5,508 bases of DNA. Origin: CAYLMG01 sp964568365. Its GTDB lineage: Bacteria; Planctomycetota; Phycisphaerae; Sedimentisphaerales; Anaerobacaceae. The notes under the pieces were generated by a model that worked only from the letters and a program-made list of their open reading frames with translations, was not told the origin of the DNA and made no database searches. Within the stretch, counting starts at the first letter, position 1; every line of letters begins with the position of its first letter. Of this stretch, positions 5,333 through 5,508 are shown one piece after another. The stretch is from positions 1-5,508 of the forward strand of contig CAZMQF010000163.1 in assembly GCA_964568365.1 (NCBI GenBank), written 5' to 3'. The position numbers and the translations under genes were made by a program.

Positions 5333-5372
5333 CTCTGTGGCTAAATTTTATTCGTGTCTTTTCGTGTTTAAA

Positions 5373-5476
5373 TTACTCATACACTGATACACCGATAAAC
5401 CCATATACTGATACACCCATAAACCCATATACCGATACACCCATATACCCATATACCCATAAACTGATATACTCAT
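5373..5476. repeat. tandem array of thirteen 8-bp units, consensus A(T/C/A)AC(C/T)(C/G)AT
   Basis: The stretch divides without a single slip into 13 octamers: TTACTCAT, ACACTGAT, ACACCGAT, AAACCCAT, ATACTGAT, ACACCCAT, AAACCCAT, ATACCGAT, ACACCCAT, ATACCCAT, ATACCCAT, AAACTGAT, ATACTCAT. Positions 3, 4, 7 and 8 (AC..AT) never vary; changes are at positions 2, 5 and 6, with position 1 differing only in the first unit. Scattered stops and a period that is not a multiple of three argue against coding. The remaining 5477-5508 is A/T-tract DNA in which I see nothing definite. Confidence 0.85.
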
Positions 5477-5508
5477 TTTCTTTGCGGCAAAAAAAATTTC
5501 TTTTTTGG

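Larger units (their letters stand above)
5219..5370. repeat. degenerate interspersed repeat region (about 11-bp AATCnGTGTnn units)
   Basis: The non-coding DNA after the channel gene contains diverged copies of one short word: AATCAGTGTAA (5219-5229), AATCTGTGTTC (5229-5239), AATCCGTGTCT (5273-5283), ATTCTCTGTGG (5288-5298), CTCTGTGG again at 5333-5340, ATTCGTGTCTT (5350-5360) and TTCGTGTTTA (5361-5370). Two palindromic segments interrupt the series. A CACGAAGAC word at 2945-2953 resembles the same family on the other strand. No gene longer than 22 codons is seen. Confidence 0.6.

Noticed and set aside
5373..5476. CRISPR array.
   Set aside because: The units are 8 bp and directly adjacent with no spacers, so this is a simple tandem repeat.

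Overview
The window looks like an accessory stretch of a moderate-GC bacterial chromosome. The organism cannot be fixed from sequence alone. Gene style, the cytoplasmic GH2 beta-mannosidase and the text-like degenerate intergenic repeats (units such as AATCnGTGTnn, plus a CCCTTCGAC...GCTCAGGG palindrome) remind me of uncultured Planctomycetota/Phycisphaerae genomes. That is recollection of style, not a database result.

Layout. (1) Positions 3-320 (+): the 3' end of an unrecognised gene entering from the left, with a possible frameshift. (2) Positions 345-2855 (-): a complete GH2 beta-mannosidase meeting gene 1 tail to tail, with its own promoter (TTGTAA-16 bp-TATAAT) and a GGAG ribosome site. 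(3) Positions 2883-3204: a divergent spacer holding a rightward promoter and a frameshifted scrap of a gene that starts MKKSLAHLP. (4) Positions 3205-3534 (+): a small acidic protein of unknown function with a good ribosome site. (5) Positions 3696-4241: a 546-bp integron gene cassette. It carries a HEPN-like protein (R84-N-x3-H89) and ends in a 68-bp attC site. (6) Positions 4273-5175 (+): a pentapeptide-repeat protein fused to a two-helix potassium-type ion channel. (7) Positions 5176-5508: non-coding repeat DNA made of a degenerate 11-bp family, a 13-bp perfect hairpin, a short palindromic insertion and a 104-bp array of thirteen 8-bp units.

The most interesting object is the cassette. The GTTAGGT at its left edge is the exact reverse complement of the ACCTAAC that opens its attC, as expected when a circular cassette has been cut within G|TT and inserted. 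No integrase and no second clear attC are visible, so it looks like a solitary cassette. It may have landed between a -10-like TATAAT box and the channel gene. The cargo is a putative HEPN ribonuclease-type protein, which would fit a defence or toxin role, but that function is inferred from one motif.
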